NCBI RefSeq assembly: GCF_902686445.1
Contig: NC_062227.1
Coordinates: 23,118,777-23,182,776 of the forward strand
DNA: 64,000 nucleotides
Reading direction: 5' to 3'
DNA from: Sciurus carolinensis
Taxonomy: Eukaryota; Chordata; Mammalia; Rodentia; Sciuridae
Below, in pieces: positions 36,240 through 47,899 of the stretch. Both the position numbers and the translations under genes were made by a program. Position 1 is the first letter of the stretch. Each line of letters begins with the position of its first letter. The notes under the pieces were generated by a model. That model was not told the origin of the DNA. It searched no databases and saw nothing but the letters and a program-made list of their open reading frames with translations.

Positions 36240-36800
36240 TAAAATAGTTCTCCCTTATAGAAGGTTTTACTTTCTGCAGTTTTGGTTACCTTTGGACAAT
36301 GGTGGTCCAAAAATATTAAATAGAAAATCCCAGAAATAAGCAATGCATCAATTTTAAATTGCACACCATTATGAGTAGCATGGTGAAATCTCTTGATGTC
36401 CTCACACAGGATGTGGATTATCCCTTTATCCTGTGTATCTACAGTGTATATACTAACTGCCCACTAGTCACTTAGTAGCCATCTCAATTATTAAACACAT
36501 CAGGGTATGGCCATGCCTATGTTTGTTACTTAGTTTGATGAATAATGGACCCTAAGCACAATAACAGAGATGCTGACAATTCTATTACAATATATTGTCA
36601 TAATCATCCTACATCATTATTAGTTATTTTTGTTGCTCTCTTACTGTGCCTAATTTGTAAATTAAACTTTTTCATGGGGTTGTTTGCACAGGAAGAAACA
36701 TAGTGTATATAGGGCTCAGTACTAACTTCAGTTTCAGGAATCCCTGGGACATTTTAGGGCCTCTTGGAACATATCACCAAGGGATAAGAGGGGCTCTAGC
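36240..36800 (+). mobile_element. Tigger-type DNA transposon remnant
   Basis: 'tttctgcagttttggttacc', 'aaaaatattaaatagaaaat', 'ccagaaataagcaatgcatc' and 'tagtcacttagtagccatct' are Tigger (Tc1/mariner) hallmarks. The right end has 'catagtgtatatagggctca' and 'gggataagaggggctctagc', the decayed terminal repeat. No transposase frame remains. Confidence 0.75.
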
Positions 36801-38049
36801 ACAGTTGCCAAGTTATAAGACAGCTTCTCTTGTATTTATTACTCTTTTCTAGCTGAAATTTTAAATCCTTAAAAATTGTAATCCTCTCTTCCCCCCTAAC
36901 TCCCACCAGCTGGTGAGTCTGAAAAGAAGAAGGAGTACATGAGTACATGGCCCAGTCCATCTCTCTCTGTCTCTTCGCAGTTCTGATCCCGAAGAAGTTA
37001 AAATATACACATCCACCCATGGGGGCACACAGGAAGTGAGTTTTCTCTGACACAGGGAGCTGTGATTTGCAGCTGGTCCTTTACCTGGTGGGGAAGTTCA
37101 GTGTTGGAGTCAGGGAAGGGGTGAATAGGAAGAAGAGAGTGAGAGAAAAGACCCTGCCCCTAGATGAACCCTGCTCTGGCACCAGCCCTCTCATCCTCCA
37201 TGAGATCCCTACATTGCTGGCTCCTTATTTCTGTTGGTTCCAAAGATGGTGGCTAGGAACACACAGGTGGGATTGTGTTTTCCACAATCTATGGAATCTG
37301 CATTTCTGGGTATCCCCTCTAAGGTTATTTTTCCTTTGTGCCCTGGATTCCATCCCCTCCCTTCCTTCCTAAGGCATTTTTTAAAAAAAAAACTGCTTGC
37401 CCACTTCTTCTCAGGCTTTTTGCAAGTCTTTTTCCTCTTGCTTCAAGTCAGGGGTCCCCTCAGGAGTGTCTGTCCTCTGCTTCTCCAACTCCCCACCCTT
37501 TCCTCACATGTGGCCTCCTCCATAGCCTGACATCATCTTCTCTGAGGCTCACCCATCCTGTTGCTGGGCACCAGTCTGCCTGTGGGTCTTAGAGACAACC
37601 AGAGCCCAAAACTTGCCGTCTTCAATTCCCACTCACATAAGAAACCAAACAGTTCAGATTGCCCCATCACCCACTTCCATGTAGGGTGGGATCTGGAGTT
37701 CTTCATAACCTGCCATCCAACTAGCCATCTGACCTCATCTTTAGTTGCCTCCATATATACTTTATGCCAAGTAAGAGGAGCCCCTGTGGTTTATCGACAG
37801 GTCAATATCTTTGAGGCCATCATACTGTGCTCAGGGGGTTTGCTTTGCCCAGCCTGACCTTCCTCAGACATCCTGGAGACTCTGCTTGCCATCTCTTCTG
37901 ATTTGGAACTTCCCTAGACTGGGATGGTTGCCCCCTTAGTATTCCAATAACACCAACGTGCATGGACACACATATTACTTAAAGCATTACATCATAACTA
38001 GTTGTTCCCATGGCATCACAAACTCCCTTTCTTCCCTTAGAGGTTGAGT
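36801..38049. other. unassigned stretch
   Basis: Open frames around 37067-37592 overlap on one strand and look like noise. I recognise no gene or repeat. Confidence 0.3.
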
Positions 38050-38171
38050 TCCTCTCAAGGAACTTTGTCATTGGAGATACTGCATCTCCAGTGACCAGAC
38101 ACAGAGCTTGGCACTAGGCAGTTGCTCAACAATATCTTGGTCTCACCAGTGTTTAGGCGACGCTCCAGGGA
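38050..38171 (+). repeat. 122-bp source arm of a perfect inverted repeat
   Basis: TCCTCTCAAGG...CTCCAGGGA is the exact reverse complement of 38606-38727. It includes a MIR-like phrase (about 38098-38140), so this copy sits in its native context and is probably the template. Confidence 0.92.
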
Positions 38172-38199
38172 CTGAAGTCCAGATGGGCATAGTACATGA

Positions 38200-38340
38200 C
38201 TCTGGCTCTTCAATTAGCAGTTGAGTGACCTTGGTAATCATGTCTGTATCCATAAAATGGGATGTTCACTTTAAATGCATTAGTCCTTTTCAAGTGTTAA
38301 CTAGTGGCTGGCACTCAGTAAGTAGTATTGCTAAGCTGTG
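38200..38340 (+). repeat. MIR fragment
   Basis: 'gttgagtgaccttggtaatc', 'ccataaaatgggatgttcac' and 'ctggcactcagtaagtagta' form a MIR in sense orientation. Confidence 0.6.
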
Positions 38341-38462
38341 GTCTATTATCTATAAGGATATGTTTATGAAGGCATGACAAGGAAGGAGAGATGACTTTGT
38401 TCTGTGGATTGAGTAGAGGGCACAGGGGAAGCAGAGGGAGAGGAAAAGACAAGGAAGAGAAG

Positions 38463-38954
38463 TTATGGCTTGGATCTTGAATGTCCTCTGAAGGCTCATG
38501 TGTTCAAGGCTGGGTTCCTAGTCTATGACACTTTTGGAATTTTTTTTGAAACTTTAGGAGATGGGCCTAGTGGGAAGAGGTTAGGTCACTGGGGTGTGCC
38601 CTTGATCCCTGGAGCGTCGCCTAAACACTGGTGAGACCAAGATATTGTTGAGCAACTGCCTAGTGCCAAGCTCTGTGTCTGGTCACTGGAGATGCAGTAT
38701 CTCCAATGACAAAGTTCCTTGAGAGGACTCTGATCCCTCCCTGTCTGTCTCTTTTCACTTCCCATGTGGAATGTTTAGCAGCCTCCTCCACCACGGGCTT
38801 CTTCCATGATGTACCATGGTACCACAGGCCCGGAGCAACAGGGCCATGTGATCATTGTCTGAACTTCTGAAACCATGAGCCAAAATAAACCTTTCCTCCT
38901 TTTCAGTTATCACATCAGATATTTTGTCACAGTAACAGAAATCTAACTAAAATA
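38463..38954 (+). mobile_element. MaLR LTR, sense, carrying an inverted insert
   Basis: Starts 'ttatggcttggatcttgaat' and ends 'acagaaatctaactaaaata'. Blocks such as 'gaaaccatgagccaaaataa' and 'cctttcctccttttcagtta' give the plus-strand MaLR 3' end. The body is interrupted at 38603-38730 by an inverted copy of the 38050-38171 segment. Confidence 0.75.
38603..38738 (-). repeat. inverted templated insertion with 8-bp direct repeats
   Basis: TGATCCCT at 38603-38610 and again at 38731-38738 bracket the insert. Positions 38606-38727 are the perfect reverse complement of 38050-38171. LTR sequence continues on both sides when the insert plus one TGATCCCT copy is removed. Confidence 0.9.
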
Positions 38955-40326
38955 AGAGGTAAGGTGAACTTTGGGAAAATGGATAAATAACTTATTTTTG
39001 TGTAATCAAGACAAAGAGAAATTCCAATTTCTTCTTCCCAAAGTAATATGTGTGAGTGTGTAAAAATGGCAGTTTGTCCTCTGGGCTTTTTGGTATCAGA
39101 AATTTGAGCATGACTGTAAAAGGATATGGCTTGTTATTTATCTACTTTAAATCTAGAGTCCTCATTTATAAATCACAGATTATAGGGCCTCTTTTAAGAA
39201 TTAATTTAATTTAATTCACAAGATTTTTTTCAGCCTCTCTCTGAAAGGTATTATGTAAGGATAAAGCATTATGATCGTATTATCATGAGCCAGCCATATA
39301 AGCCTCAGACTATGCATCTTGTAGAATTTACAAAATACATTTTTAATCTTTTTCTCCTCTGGCTATCCTAGATGACAGGAGAACCTAAAGTATAATGAGC
39401 AATAATAAAAATAAATGGAAACTGAGTCATACATTAGAGCAAATTAAAAGAAGTCATTACACATAGTTTGGTTATAAAATAGACCACAGATAAGGGTATG
39501 TGTAAGTTCTTTCATTTAATATAATGAACATTTTGCAAATTATTTTTCAGACTAAAAACATACAACAACAAGAAATAGAAATATTTTTTTTCCTCAGATT
39601 TTGCTCAACTATCTTTCAACAGGCCTTGCCTGTTACAGTTTAGGCACATAGTACTGAGATTACTAAAGATATAACACACCCACTTACCTTTGCTTAATAG
39701 GACAATTGTATCAACATACATAAAATTCTGCTACCTCCTCTATGAGGCTGGACCCCAAGGACCATCCCCAGACTTCCATAGGATGGCTGTCTTATCTCAC
39801 ATATAGGGCAGGATTTAAGAAGTTAGATGGCTCACCATTACCGGTAACCACCTCTGAAGTTTTCAGATGTGACTGAGGCCGTCAATTCCTTTTTAAATCA
39901 CCAGTACAGAGTAAAAGAATAATATACCATTTCTAACTCCTTAGTATCTGTAGGTTCATCAGAGGAATAGTGATGATGATCTTGGCCTCCTCCTCAGGTC
40001 ATTGAGTCCACACTCACTGATAATGGAAGAAAGATGGCAAGTGGGAATACATGGAGCAGAGCAACTTAAACAGGCATGGAGGTGCAAGAAAATGAAGGGG
40101 CAAGGGGAGTTTAGGAGAAGCTCTGTTCTACTGTGTTCGACTACAGCCAGCAACCCTGACCCAGGATTTGGCCCCATTAGGAGAGTCACATGAGTGGAGA
40201 CTGGGGCATCCTAGGTCGGTGCTATCATTAGCAACATTCCCCAACAATGAACATACTGTCTAGGTTTGAGGGTCAGTTCAGAAAAGCTTCCACTTTCTAT
40301 TTGTTATTCATTCCATCTGTCAACAG
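38955..40326. other. unassigned intron-like stretch, AT-rich
   Basis: Lies between the candidate exons. No repeat is confidently recognised. It ends with a pyrimidine-rich stretch and CAACAG at 40321-40326, the proposed acceptor. Confidence 0.35.
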
Positions 40327-40523
40327 TCTCGAGTTCTGCCCTACAGGAATTAGCTAGGAAACAACGTTCAAACTCATTGCCCATCCTGGATAAATTCCGA
40401 TATATATTTTTCTTGGGTCCTATGGTTTTTTTCGTAGCTGTTATGGCTCATGCCCTCAAAAGACTCAACCTGGTTTTCCAAGATGATGACAGTGGAGTTG
40501 AAGATGCAAATAATCAAAACTAG
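40327..40523 (+). CDS. candidate small membrane protein, terminal exon
   Basis: Begins after TTTCTATTTGTTATTCATTC...CAACAG, a strong pyrimidine tract and acceptor, in phase 1, and runs to TAG at 40521. It adds residues 41-105. These start with SSALQELARKQRSNSLPILD and continue to one clear hydrophobic segment (YIFFLGPMVFFVAVMAHAL, about residues 66-84). A basic turn follows (KRL), and the tail is acidic and Asn-rich (FQDDDSGVEDANNQN). A positive-inside reading is ambiguous because Arg/Lys flank both ends. The acidic tail is typical of a real protein rather than random frame. No canonical AATAAA is obvious before the L1 at 41000. Unrecognised; it could also be a decayed exon. Confidence 0.55.
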
Positions 40524-40990
40524 GCTACCTTAGCTGACTAACTTGCATATTTGAAGACATAATAGCACAGCCTCCAGTCTCTGATTAGTTTAATGAATCT
40601 GGTCTTCTGATGACTCTGAAGGAAACATATTCCTGAGTGCAAAGAATCGTCAAGTTTTCATTACCATTGGAAGCGAGGTGTCTGTGGAGCAAGGCTGAGT
40701 CCAGCAGGAAGAATTCACTGATGAAAAGTGGTTTAAATGCACTGACACCACTTTTTCCATCAATCAGCTCTAGAAAAAATTTGACACATAGCTCTACCCT
40801 CAAAAGAAGTGCCCTGAAAATTTCTAGCTCATTCCTGTCCCCTCCCAGAAAGGTTACTGAACAGGAGGTAATTGGCCTCAGTCTCTTTCCTACTTATATC
40901 ACTAAAATAGACCTAGGTAGCCATATTTGAACAAACTCGAAGCACAAACACCATTTAAAATGGAAGCCTGTTTCCTAAATTTCTATAGAG
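40524..40990 (+). other. possible 3'UTR of the candidate gene
   Basis: Follows the TAG directly and is free of recognised repeats until an antisense L1 at about 41000. Overlapping open frames on both strands here look like noise. Confidence 0.3.
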
Positions 40991-40999
40991 AACTATGAC

Positions 41000-41610
41000 T
41001 TTTATAATTTAAAAAAGATAAAAGTTTTATTTTATTTTGATTGATAAATAATAATTGCCTATAATTATGGAGTACAACATAACATTTTGTTCTACATATA
41101 TGTTATAAAAAGCATTCAATCAAGTTAATGAACATATCTATCACCTCACTAATTTGTCTTTTTGGAGCAAGCGGTAAAAACTTTAAAAATCTATTTTAGC
41201 AATTGTGAAATACACAAGACTTTATCATTACCTGTGGTGACCATGCAGTAAAATAGATCACTAAAAGTAATTTCTCCAATCAAACTAAAACCGAAACTTT
41301 GCACCCTTTGATCAACATTCTCTTATTTGCTCTTCCCTCTACTTCCTCTCCTGTCTCTGGTAACTACCTTTCTGTTCTCTACTTCTGTGAGTTCAACTTC
41401 TTTAGTTTCCACATATAAATGAGATCATATAATATTTGTTTTTATTTTCCTAGTTTATTTCATTTAGCATATTGTTCTTTAGTTGCAAATGACAGAATTC
41501 CCTTTTTAAGGCTATATAGTATTTCATTGCATAAATGTACTACATTTTCTCCATGATTGATGGACACTTAAGTTGCTTCCATGTCTTGATTATTGTCAAT
41601 GGTGATGAGG
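41000..41610 (-). mobile_element. L1 3' end, antisense
   Basis: 'ttatggagtacaacataaca', 'tagcaattgtgaaatacaca', 'ggtaactacctttctgttct', 'cacatataaatgagatcata' and 'tgatggacacttaagttgct' are reversed L1 3'UTR and ORF2 end. Confidence 0.8.
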
Positions 41611-43310
41611 AATAAAAGGCAAATTTTAGCATAAAAATTAATAGAAGTCTTTCTGATACATACGAACACTCTAGGACACATGACTTCAATAAGAATGATG
41701 ATTATCCCCTCTAAGACTCTTAAAATTTGTTCACAATTTTGGTCAACTAGCAGTACCAGATAGAACTGTGGCAGTTTTGTGCCAGCAAAAGTTTCACAGA
41801 GGTCAGAGAGTGGAGAGTGGTGGGCACACAAGTGCAACTTGTCTAAGGAGGGCATCAGCGAAGCGGAGACCAGGCTAACGTTTTAGAAAAGGGCACATTA
41901 CAGGTTTTTCCTGTTGACCAGTCAGCCTCTCAGTAATGACTGAGATTCCTGGGTCTTCAAAGTGGTGTGACTCATTGGATCTTTCAGTCCTTCTGGTGGG
42001 AACCATCCGGATGCCAGCCTCAGTCATGGGAATTATCCATGTGGCTTTCTGAGATATGGGAAGACATTTTGAGCTTGGCAACTTCTAGGAGATGGCAGGA
42101 ATCCACTAGAATAATGGTATTTTTCCTTCTGAAAAGAATGGGGCTTTTGAAAATCATTGGCCTCTGAGCTAAACTTCTTTAGACCATGGGAAAGGGCATT
42201 TCCCTTTATAAACACAGACCACGAGTCCTCCCTTTTACTGAGAACTTCCCATGTGCTGCTCACTTACCACACACTTGCCATGAATTTTCTCACTTAATCC
42301 TCCCAACCTGCCTGGGAAACTAGTGTCATTATCTAGATGAGCAGATGGGAAAACTGAGGCCTTGAGAAATGAAGTGGTCAAACCAGTGATGTGTTGGTAA
42401 ACTGGCACATGAAATAAGACAACCTGAAGAGCAGTGTATGAGAATTTTCTTGGTGTACTACTTCCTTCCTGGCTGGTCTGGGGGTACCAAGAGCTCACCA
42501 CTGGCTCACAAAATTCACACATATTTAACCATTTGCACTCTCAGGCTGAGAGTCAGCTCTAGGATGACCCTCACTAGGATATGAAGGCACTTCTGAGTGA
42601 TCACTGGTCCACACCTATTTCCTTTTATGTAAAAGTTAAGTTCAGTGAGGGCAAAGTCAGTATTTAGAGCAGTTCTCTGCTGGTGAGGGCTTAGATTCGT
42701 CATTTCATATAACAAATGCATATTCTGCTCACCTGAGAACCAAGGCCAATAGGATTTTATTTCCTAAGAAAGGATTTTGTGTAATGGAAGAGTGATGAAT
42801 TCCCCTGCCTCATGGACAGCATCCCACAGCCAGGTGTAAAGATGAAGATATCTGCCAAGTACAGGAGCAGAGCATACCCCTAAGAAGACCTTTGTCCTCA
42901 CATGTGCCTATTCCACCTACCAACCTACTCTTTTCTGCCCCACCCTCTTAGTGTCTCTAGATGATCACGAGTTTCTCAAGAGGATTCAAAATCAACCCTC
43001 TGGGCCCCAGTTCAGCACGTTGCACAAACTGCAGGCTCACAAAACAAAGTTCATACATTCATCAAAGGCCCCTGAAAGTACATATACTCATTTCAACAAA
43101 CACATTTCCAATTTTGACAGGACCCCAGATGGTCTAACTTTTCCAGCTAAAAAGTACCATACACAGAAAAATATTGTAATTAGAGGCAGATCAAAGCCTG
43201 TGATGACAATCCTGGCCATAAGAGAGTTTGGGTAGAGGTGATTTTTACCAGTGTCTCCAATTTCCTTACCCAGACTGGCGTTGGAGCCCAGATATTCTTT
43301 CCTGAGAATT
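41611..43310. other. unassigned stretch with an L2/MIR3 scrap
   Basis: 42235-42390 carries 'tttactgagaacttcccatg', 'tttctcacttaatcctccca' and 'aaaactgaggccttgagaaa', an L2/MIR3-like repeat. Nothing else is identified. Confidence 0.4.
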
Positions 43311-43319
43311 ACCTCAGTC

Positions 43320-44262
43320 ATTGTCAGTCCTCAGATTAGAACTCAAAAAACTCTACATGAAGAATACAAATAACCCAATCAACAAATGGGCTAAGGATAT
43401 GAACAGACACTTCACAGAAGAAGATCTACAAGCAATCAACAAACATACGAAAAAATGTTCAACATCTTTAGTAATAAGAGAAATGCAAATCAAAACTACC
43501 CTAAGATTCCATCTCACCCCAATTAGAATGGCGATTATCAAGAATACAAGCAACAACAGGTGTTGGAGAGGATGTGGGGAGGAAGGTACACTCATACATT
43601 GCTGGTGGGACTGCAAATTAGTGCAGTCACTCTGAAAAGCAGTGTGGAGACTCCTTAGAAAACTTGGAATGGAAACACCATTTGACCCAGCTATCCCACT
43701 CCTTGGCCTATACCCAAAGGACTTAAAATCAGCATATTACAGAGATACAGCCACATCAATGTTCATAGCTGCTCAATTCATCATAGCCAGATTGTGGAAC
43801 CAACCCAGATGCCCCTCAATTGATGAATGGATAAAGAAACTGTGGTATATATATACCATGGAATATTACTCAGCCATAAAGGACAATAAAATTATGGCAT
43901 TTGCAGGCAAATAGATGCAGTTGGAGAAAATCATGCTACGTGAGATAAGCCAATCTCAAAAAAGCAAAGGACGAATGATCTCACTGATAAGCGGATGATG
44001 ACACATATAGGGGCATGGGAAGGGGGCAAGAATGGAGGAAGGAGGGACTCTAATAGAGGGATAAGAGGGGTGGGAGGGGTGGAGGGGAGAAAAAAAATAA
44101 CAGAATGAATCAAAAACTATTACCCTAGATAAATGTATGATTACACAAATGGTATGCCTCTACTTCAAGTACAAACAGAGAAACAAGATGTATCCCATTT
44201 GTTTACAATAAAAATGAATTAAAAAAAAAAGAAAAAGTAAAAATTAAAAAAAAAAATTAAAA
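43320..44262 (+). mobile_element. 5'-truncated L1, relatively well conserved
   Basis: ORF2 C-terminal frames 43321-43635 and 43642-43914 are separated by one TGA and otherwise open. They include 'cgattatcaagaatacaag', 'ggaaacaccatttgacccag' and 'attactcagccataaaggac'. A purine-rich 3'UTR and an A-tail end near 44262. It is clearly younger than the L1 split by the provirus, as shown by the longer open frames, but still dead. Confidence 0.92.
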
Positions 44263-45167
44263 ACCAAAGTATCTCTCATTGCAAGAGAAGGAAGTGATTC
44301 TGGGACTTGGAGGAAGGCTGGTACAATAAGGACAGAAAAGTTGGGAGAAGAGCAGATCCTGTGCCATCACTAGCTCTTATGAGCTTGCTATAGAGGGGAG
44401 ACTGCTGTGCACTGTAAGAGCCTGCACTGTTTGTTGTCTGTAGAGCTCATGCGGGAGCTGTGCTGATGTTCAGAAGAGAGCCTGGGCAAAGGCCTGGGTG
44501 GATGGAAACACAGTGCCCCATATTGACTCAAGCCTTAGTGTGCCTATTTCTACAGCAGAGCCCTGGTGGTTGGATATTGGGGGCCAATCTATTTCACATC
44601 TTGTCTACAGAGAGATCACATTCCTTCTCTTATTCAATTGACACTGCTGAGCCCACTGTGTTCTGGTGACAGTATCCACAGTAGAGTCCAAGGGTGCAGA
44701 GCTGAGCTTACAGAAACCAAAGGCTATGATTTGGGAAAACCAATGAAGCCCACACACCACGTGGACTCTACTGTCAGGTAAGAGTGACAGTACTTCCAAA
44801 TGGAACCTGGCCATAGCTCCAGTCATGCTAACTGCCCCAGCCCCCCAGCCTTTCACTTGCCCATAATTTAGCAGACAGAAATGTGAGAAAGAAGGTATTA
44901 CAAGTGTCCATGTTGAGTCTTCCAGGAATTTAGCAAATAGAATCAAGCAAGAGGTGTGGCTGACCCTTCCTCAGGAAAGAGCCAGGCTGGATGGAGAGAC
45001 ATGCCAAATCACACAGGAAGGGAAGCACAGCTGGGATTGAGTCATTTGACATGAGCAGGACCCTCTATCAAGGCCTGCTTCTGTCAGGGAAGCCACCAGG
45101 GTGCATGGGATGCCAAGTAGGTGTTTGCTTCTGGAAGCTTCTAGTTCTTTCTGGAGGTTCCCATGAT

Positions 45168-45199
45168 GTTCTGTCTAAGCTCTTGTTCTGTCTAAGCTC
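45168..45199. repeat. 17-bp tandem duplication
   Basis: GTTCTGTCTAAGCTCTT is followed by GTTCTGTCTAAGCTC. Confidence 0.85.
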
Positions 45200-47466
45200 A
45201 AGAGCATTTGGATCTCAAAGAGAAAGAGATCACCAGTCTCTTATATTCAGTCTATTTTATTCCCTCCCCTTTTAACTCAAAAGTCCAACTTCAGTGAGGA
45301 ACATGTCAGCAGCTCTTCCCACCAGTCCAGATCCCCCGTAATAACATTAATGAAAAAGCTGCCAGCTGCTGAAAGACTTATCATGACTAAAAATAAAGCA
45401 TAACTCTCTGCTCCCTGACACAGATTTCCAGTCCTGAAGCTGCTGCATGTCAGACCAGTGCTGTGTCTGTCCCCTCCTGCTTCCATGACTGTGTTCCTAA
45501 TGTGCGCTCCGGGCAAGTAACTGTCCTGTTATTGGAGGAGCGGCTATTCTGGTGCTAATGCTGATATCTAGTGTTCTGGGAGGAACCGTTTAGTTGCTTC
45601 CCTGCAGGGTCTCCCTTCACCTGCTGTTCTATTTTCCAGTCCACTTACAGCCTATTGCACTGACAGACACATCAGCACGTTCCGCTGCAACCAGGCACGT
45701 CGGCAATCCAGGAGGTGGGCTCCCAGAGGTCCCCGGCATGGTGCATTAGGCAGTGGGCCAGCAGGTTCCCATCCGAGAAAGTTCCATCTCATTAGTTTCT
45801 CCCCATACAGCAAAATGCATGGTCATCTAGGTTACAGCAATCAGGGCAGAATTGCTTGCAGTTGCGATGGGAGATGCACTAGATTTCCAAGACTTTAGAC
45901 AAAACTGTTCTGTGACCTGTGGCATTTTAAAGTAGTGCTATCTCAGGGACAGCACGTGGGCTTATCTGGCTCGGAGGCTTTGGTTCTCCCTCCTTTGTTT
46001 TAACGGGAAGCTGAGAAATGCTTCCAGGTGTCAGCCTTAGATCACCAACAGTCTCAAAGAAGCTCTTCTCTTGGCTTAACAGCAAAACATAACACACTCC
46101 GGGAATAAGCAGAAAATGTATTTTGCTCTGCTAAGAATCCTAGTAGGGACTTTAAAAGTCAAATAGGATTTGAGAACCGAGAAATCTTTTTATCTGTAAA
46201 GTTAACAAACAGGGCCTGAGACTAAGATGTTGAAATGCCCATAGTGTCCTGGCACATGTGGTTGGGAAGAGATAAATTTCTTCACCAGGTTACTATTGAT
46301 TCTACATTCATTCAATTTTCAGTGGATCACTCATTTTCTTAATTGGAAGAAAGCTAAGGAGCCAAGTGGGTAGATGACAGTCAGGCTTCACGTTCATGAA
46401 CCCAGTAATTGATTTCTGTGAATGCCTGGGTTGAGCTCCACACATAGACAACCTGTTAAATGTCAGTCACTAGCTAGGTCTGAGATTGGTCCTTGAAACC
46501 TTCTTGCTTAAGGGTGGATGGGGTCAAGAGTAGTCAGTCATTCAAACACGTCATTTCAGTAAAGCGAGAAAGATGATGGGGACATACACAGAGGGCTCTC
46601 TCAGCCCTAATTCTGGCCTGGGGTAGGGGACAGCCTGCTGGGTGAAGTGAGCCTTTATCCACCAATGTTCCTGGCTATGGGTTGGTAAGGTCATTCTCTG
46701 GAGGACTATACCTCTCCTACTGGTAGCAGAGCACATACCACAAGCTTAGCCCAGCACACTGGAGCTGGGCACCAAGGCCTCTGGAACAGAACTTCAAGTA
46801 ACTTTGAGATTTCCTGGTACTGGAAAGCAAAGTTCTGGGGGCAGGAATTGCAGGAAGGGATGATAACTATTAAAAGACATGGAAAGTCAATAGTTGGGAT
46901 AAGACACCAACTGTGTTCCAATGAGCCCATCTTCTTCCCAGTTAGAACTTCCAACCCTGAGGGTACAAGTAAACATTTTAAACCTCAAGGGCTCCACACA
47001 ACATGCTAGAAAGCCTCTCTCTGAGCTTTTGTAAATTATGCAGGGCCTCAGTAGGGCCTGGTGTCTGACTGCATGGTAGGGTCTGAGCACCTGGATGCCA
47101 AGGATGCACTTCCTCACCTGCCTCAGGATCAAGTTCTGGAAGAATCACTCCTGGGGTGAATCTCATCCAGGGAGGCCCTAAGGGAAGGGCTTGATCTTAC
47201 CTCACTTGTTACACATGGCCGAAAAGGACATCTCAATGGTCAGAGCACAGCCACAAATCCTGGAGGCCTGTGTTTTGTGTGTCCCTTTTCCCCAGTCTCC
47301 GAATGCAGCTGACCACTGAGTATGCTCCATTCTTCCTCTTGGACTACTTCTGGTAGTAGTCACACGTCTGCCAGTTTGCTCTATCCCAGAGAGCAGGCTA
47401 AGTTTGGTTCAGGTTTTACTCCTCTGTTTAGCAGGCCATGTGCTTCAAGGACAGCTGGCCTCATCC

Positions 47467-47514
47467 ACCAGCACTTGCCTGCTAACCATGACCAGCACTT
47501 GCCTGCTAACCATG
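47467..47514. repeat. 24-bp perfect tandem duplication
   Basis: ACCAGCACTTGCCTGCTAAC(CATG) occurs twice head to tail without mismatch. Confidence 0.92.
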
Positions 47515-47639
47515 ACCATCCAGGTAACCAGGCCTAAGCTCTTTGGTAAATAGCATCCTCTGGCTGTGGGGATTGGTTCAGGAGGGACCACTAAGACTCA
47601 AGGACATATTTTCCAGGGCACTTGAAAGAGAGCAATGTC

Positions 47640-47890
47640 TTTGCTCTTAAGTAAGCAATGGGTTTATCCATCATGTTACATATGGCAGGATTTTTTACAG
47701 ATTGAATAATAATCCTTCATATGTATATTCCACATGTTCTTTATCCACATCATTCAGACACTTAGGCTGTTTCCACATCTTGGCTATCATTAATAATGCT
47801 GCTAGGAACAGGGGATGCAGATATCTCTTTGAGATCCTGATTTCATTTCTTTTTGGTAAATTCTTAAAAGTGGGATTACTGGATACTGTG
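47640..47890 (-). mobile_element. L1M ORF2 end, inverted 5' part
   Basis: Reverse-oriented L1: 'atatgtatattccacatgtt', 'cttaggctgtttccacatct', 'taataatgctgctaggaaca', 'aaaagtgggattactgga'. It joins the sense part at about 47890-47905. Confidence 0.75.
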
Positions 47891-47899
47891 GCTGTTCTG

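Larger units (their letters stand above)
44263..47639. other. unassigned, repeat-poor stretch
   Basis: About 3.4 kb with no recognised repeat. It contains two short tandem duplications (45168-45199, 47467-47514) and a possible exon-like interval 44609-44776. No coding region is supported. Confidence 0.35.

Noticed and set aside
40347..40523. Alternative acceptor CCCTACAG at 40346 for the terminal exon
   Set aside because: Using it with the phase-1 donor at 34621 gives an immediate stop, whereas the acceptor at 40326 keeps the frame open.
43321..43914. Two adjacent open frames as a gene
   Set aside because: They are L1 ORF2 C-terminal sequence in a 5'-truncated copy with an internal stop.
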